Below, piece by piece: positions 61,601 to 61,719 of a stretch of 61,719 nucleotides of DNA. The first letter of the stretch is position 1. Every line of letters starts with the position of its first letter. This stretch comes from Acetobacter cerevisiae. Its GTDB lineage: Bacteria; Pseudomonadota; Alphaproteobacteria; Acetobacterales; Acetobacteraceae. The stretch is from contig NZ_LHZA01000146.1 in assembly GCF_001580535.1 (NCBI RefSeq), forward strand, positions 1 to 61,719, written 5' to 3'. Both the position numbers and the translations under genes were made by a program. The notes beneath the pieces are model-generated. The model was not told where the DNA came from. It did not search any database and saw nothing but the letters and a program-made list of their open reading frames with translations.

Positions 61601-61719
61601 CACCCGGACGCATGACGCGGTAGATGTCGATCAGTGCTTCATCACGCGCGGTGTTCTTATCAACCGTCAGCGTGTTGCGGATCCACGGACCCTTGGCAGC
61701 ATCAATCGCCAGAACCGGC
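58650..61719 (-). CDS. rpoB: RNA polymerase beta subunit (5' part outside the window)
   Basis: The frame is open to the window edge, giving about 1022 C-terminal residues of a protein of about 1390. Upstream of the ATG at 61613 the frame continues with [19 protein letters not shown], which is conserved, so that ATG is internal. The rifampicin region reads [20 protein letters not shown] then [12 protein letters not shown], with Asp, His and Ser at the classical resistance positions, so it looks wild type. The switch [15 protein letters not shown]-like region ([20 protein letters not shown]) is intact. The C-terminus is ELEQGAK. Confidence 0.98.
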   Translation of the reverse strand, partial: PVLAIDAAKGPWIRNTLTVDKNTARDEALIDIYRVMRPGEPPTAETADAMFHGLFFDPDRYDLSSVGRVKMNMRLDIDVPDTVRVLRKEDILRTIKVMCELKDGRGQVDDIDNLGNRRVRSVGELMENQYRVGLLRMERAIRERMGSVDIDTVMPHDLINAKPAAAAVREFFGSSQLSQFMDQTNPLSEVTHKRRLSALGPGGLTRERAGFEVRDVHPTHYGRICPIETPEGPNIGLINSLSTYAKVNKYGFIETPYRLVKDGVLQDGWKYLSAMEEEKLVVAQADAKQDADGTLTGDLVSVRRGGDFRLVPPTEVTACDVSPKQLVSVAAALIPFLENDDANRALMGSNMQRQAVPLVRSDAPLVGTGMEAAVAHDSGATIVARRQGIVDQIDGARIVVRATDENGATQGVDIYRLRKYSRSNQSTCINQRPLVHVGDTVRAGDIIADGPSTELGELALGRNTLVAFMPWNGYNFEDSILISERIAKDDVFTSIHIEEFEVMARDTKLGQEEITRDIPNVGEEALRNLDEAGIVYVGAEVNPGDILIGKVTPKGESPMTPEEKLLRAIFGEKASDVRDTSLRLPPGTTGTIVDVRVFSRRGVDKDERAMAIERAEIERLSKDRDDERAIQERSFYSRLREKLLDQTAGAGFKGIRSGTVITDEVLDENLRGTWRNIVVASDEVMAELETLRREFDASVAKIQARFESKVEKLQRGDELPPGVMKMVKVFVAVKRKLQPGDKMAGRHGNKGVVSRVVPVEDMPFLEDGTSVDIVLNPLGVPSRMNVGQILETHLGWACANLGRGIGELVDEYQRTGEKRQELLDRLKDVYGQNIYDEAIADMDNRELTELCNNLRKGVPIATPVFDGASIPDIEAMLEKAGVHKSGQSQLIDGRTGEPFERKTTVGYIYMLKLHHLVDDKIHARSIGPYSLVTQQPLGGKAQFGGQRFGEMEVWALEAYGAAYTLQEMLTVKSDDVSGRTKVYEAIVREQDDFEAGIPESFNVLIKELKSLGLNVELEQGAK

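Overview
The window looks like an alphaproteobacterial chromosome segment, most likely from an acetic acid bacterium (Acetobacter, Gluconobacter, Komagataeibacter or a close relative). The grounds are high GC, a CcrM-type GANTC methyltransferase next to rnhB, alphaproteobacterial-style ribosomal proteins and RNA polymerase subunits, and several efflux and polyol-transport genes. The genus is an inference from protein character, not from a search. I see no rRNA, tRNA, CRISPR array, insertion sequence or prophage.

Left part (1-11 kb). The tail of an unidentified gene overlaps rppH. Next comes a short-chain dehydrogenase whose leader can hide its own ribosome-binding site. A TonB-dependent receptor behind a near-perfect Zur box is broken by a frameshift. 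On the minus strand follow an EmrAB-like drug exporter with a TetR-type operator in its promoter, an MsbA-like ABC exporter, a CCA-adding enzyme and a DUF1285 protein.

Middle part (11-37 kb). A plus-strand operon encodes a MoxR ATPase, a DUF58 protein, a BatA/DUF4159 membrane protein and a second VWA-like membrane protein, with an ankyrin-type exported protein just behind. The minus-strand pair rnhB-ccrM lies behind a region with five GANTC sites and a perfect inverted repeat. Then come a CsbD-like protein, an MFS exporter, a complete MdtABC-type RND system with its outer-membrane lipoprotein, two small stress-type membrane proteins, an SsuABC/TauABC-type ABC importer and a polyol permease of the DalT/RbtT/CsbX type. 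Five separate transporters, mostly exporters, sit within about 30 kb.

Right part (37.6-61.7 kb). This is the minus-strand transcription and translation core. In transcription order it runs: rpoB (cut by the window edge), rpoC, terminator, rpsL, rpsG, tuf, rpsJ, rplC, rplD, rplW, rplB, rpsS, rplV, rpsC, rplP, rpmC, rpsQ, rplN, rplX, rplE, rpsN, rpsH, rplF, rplR, rpsE, rpmD, rplO, secY, adk, rpsM, rpsK, rpoA, rplQ, terminator. The order is the classical str-S10-spc-alpha arrangement, but fusA is missing between rpsG and tuf, and rpmJ is missing between secY and rpsM. Long plus-strand reading frames opposite these genes are shadows.

The observations I would follow first are the SD-sequestering leader before the dehydrogenase, the Zur-controlled but frameshifted receptor, the GANTC-dense ccrM promoter region, and the nine-G tract in the probable rpsL promoter spacer.
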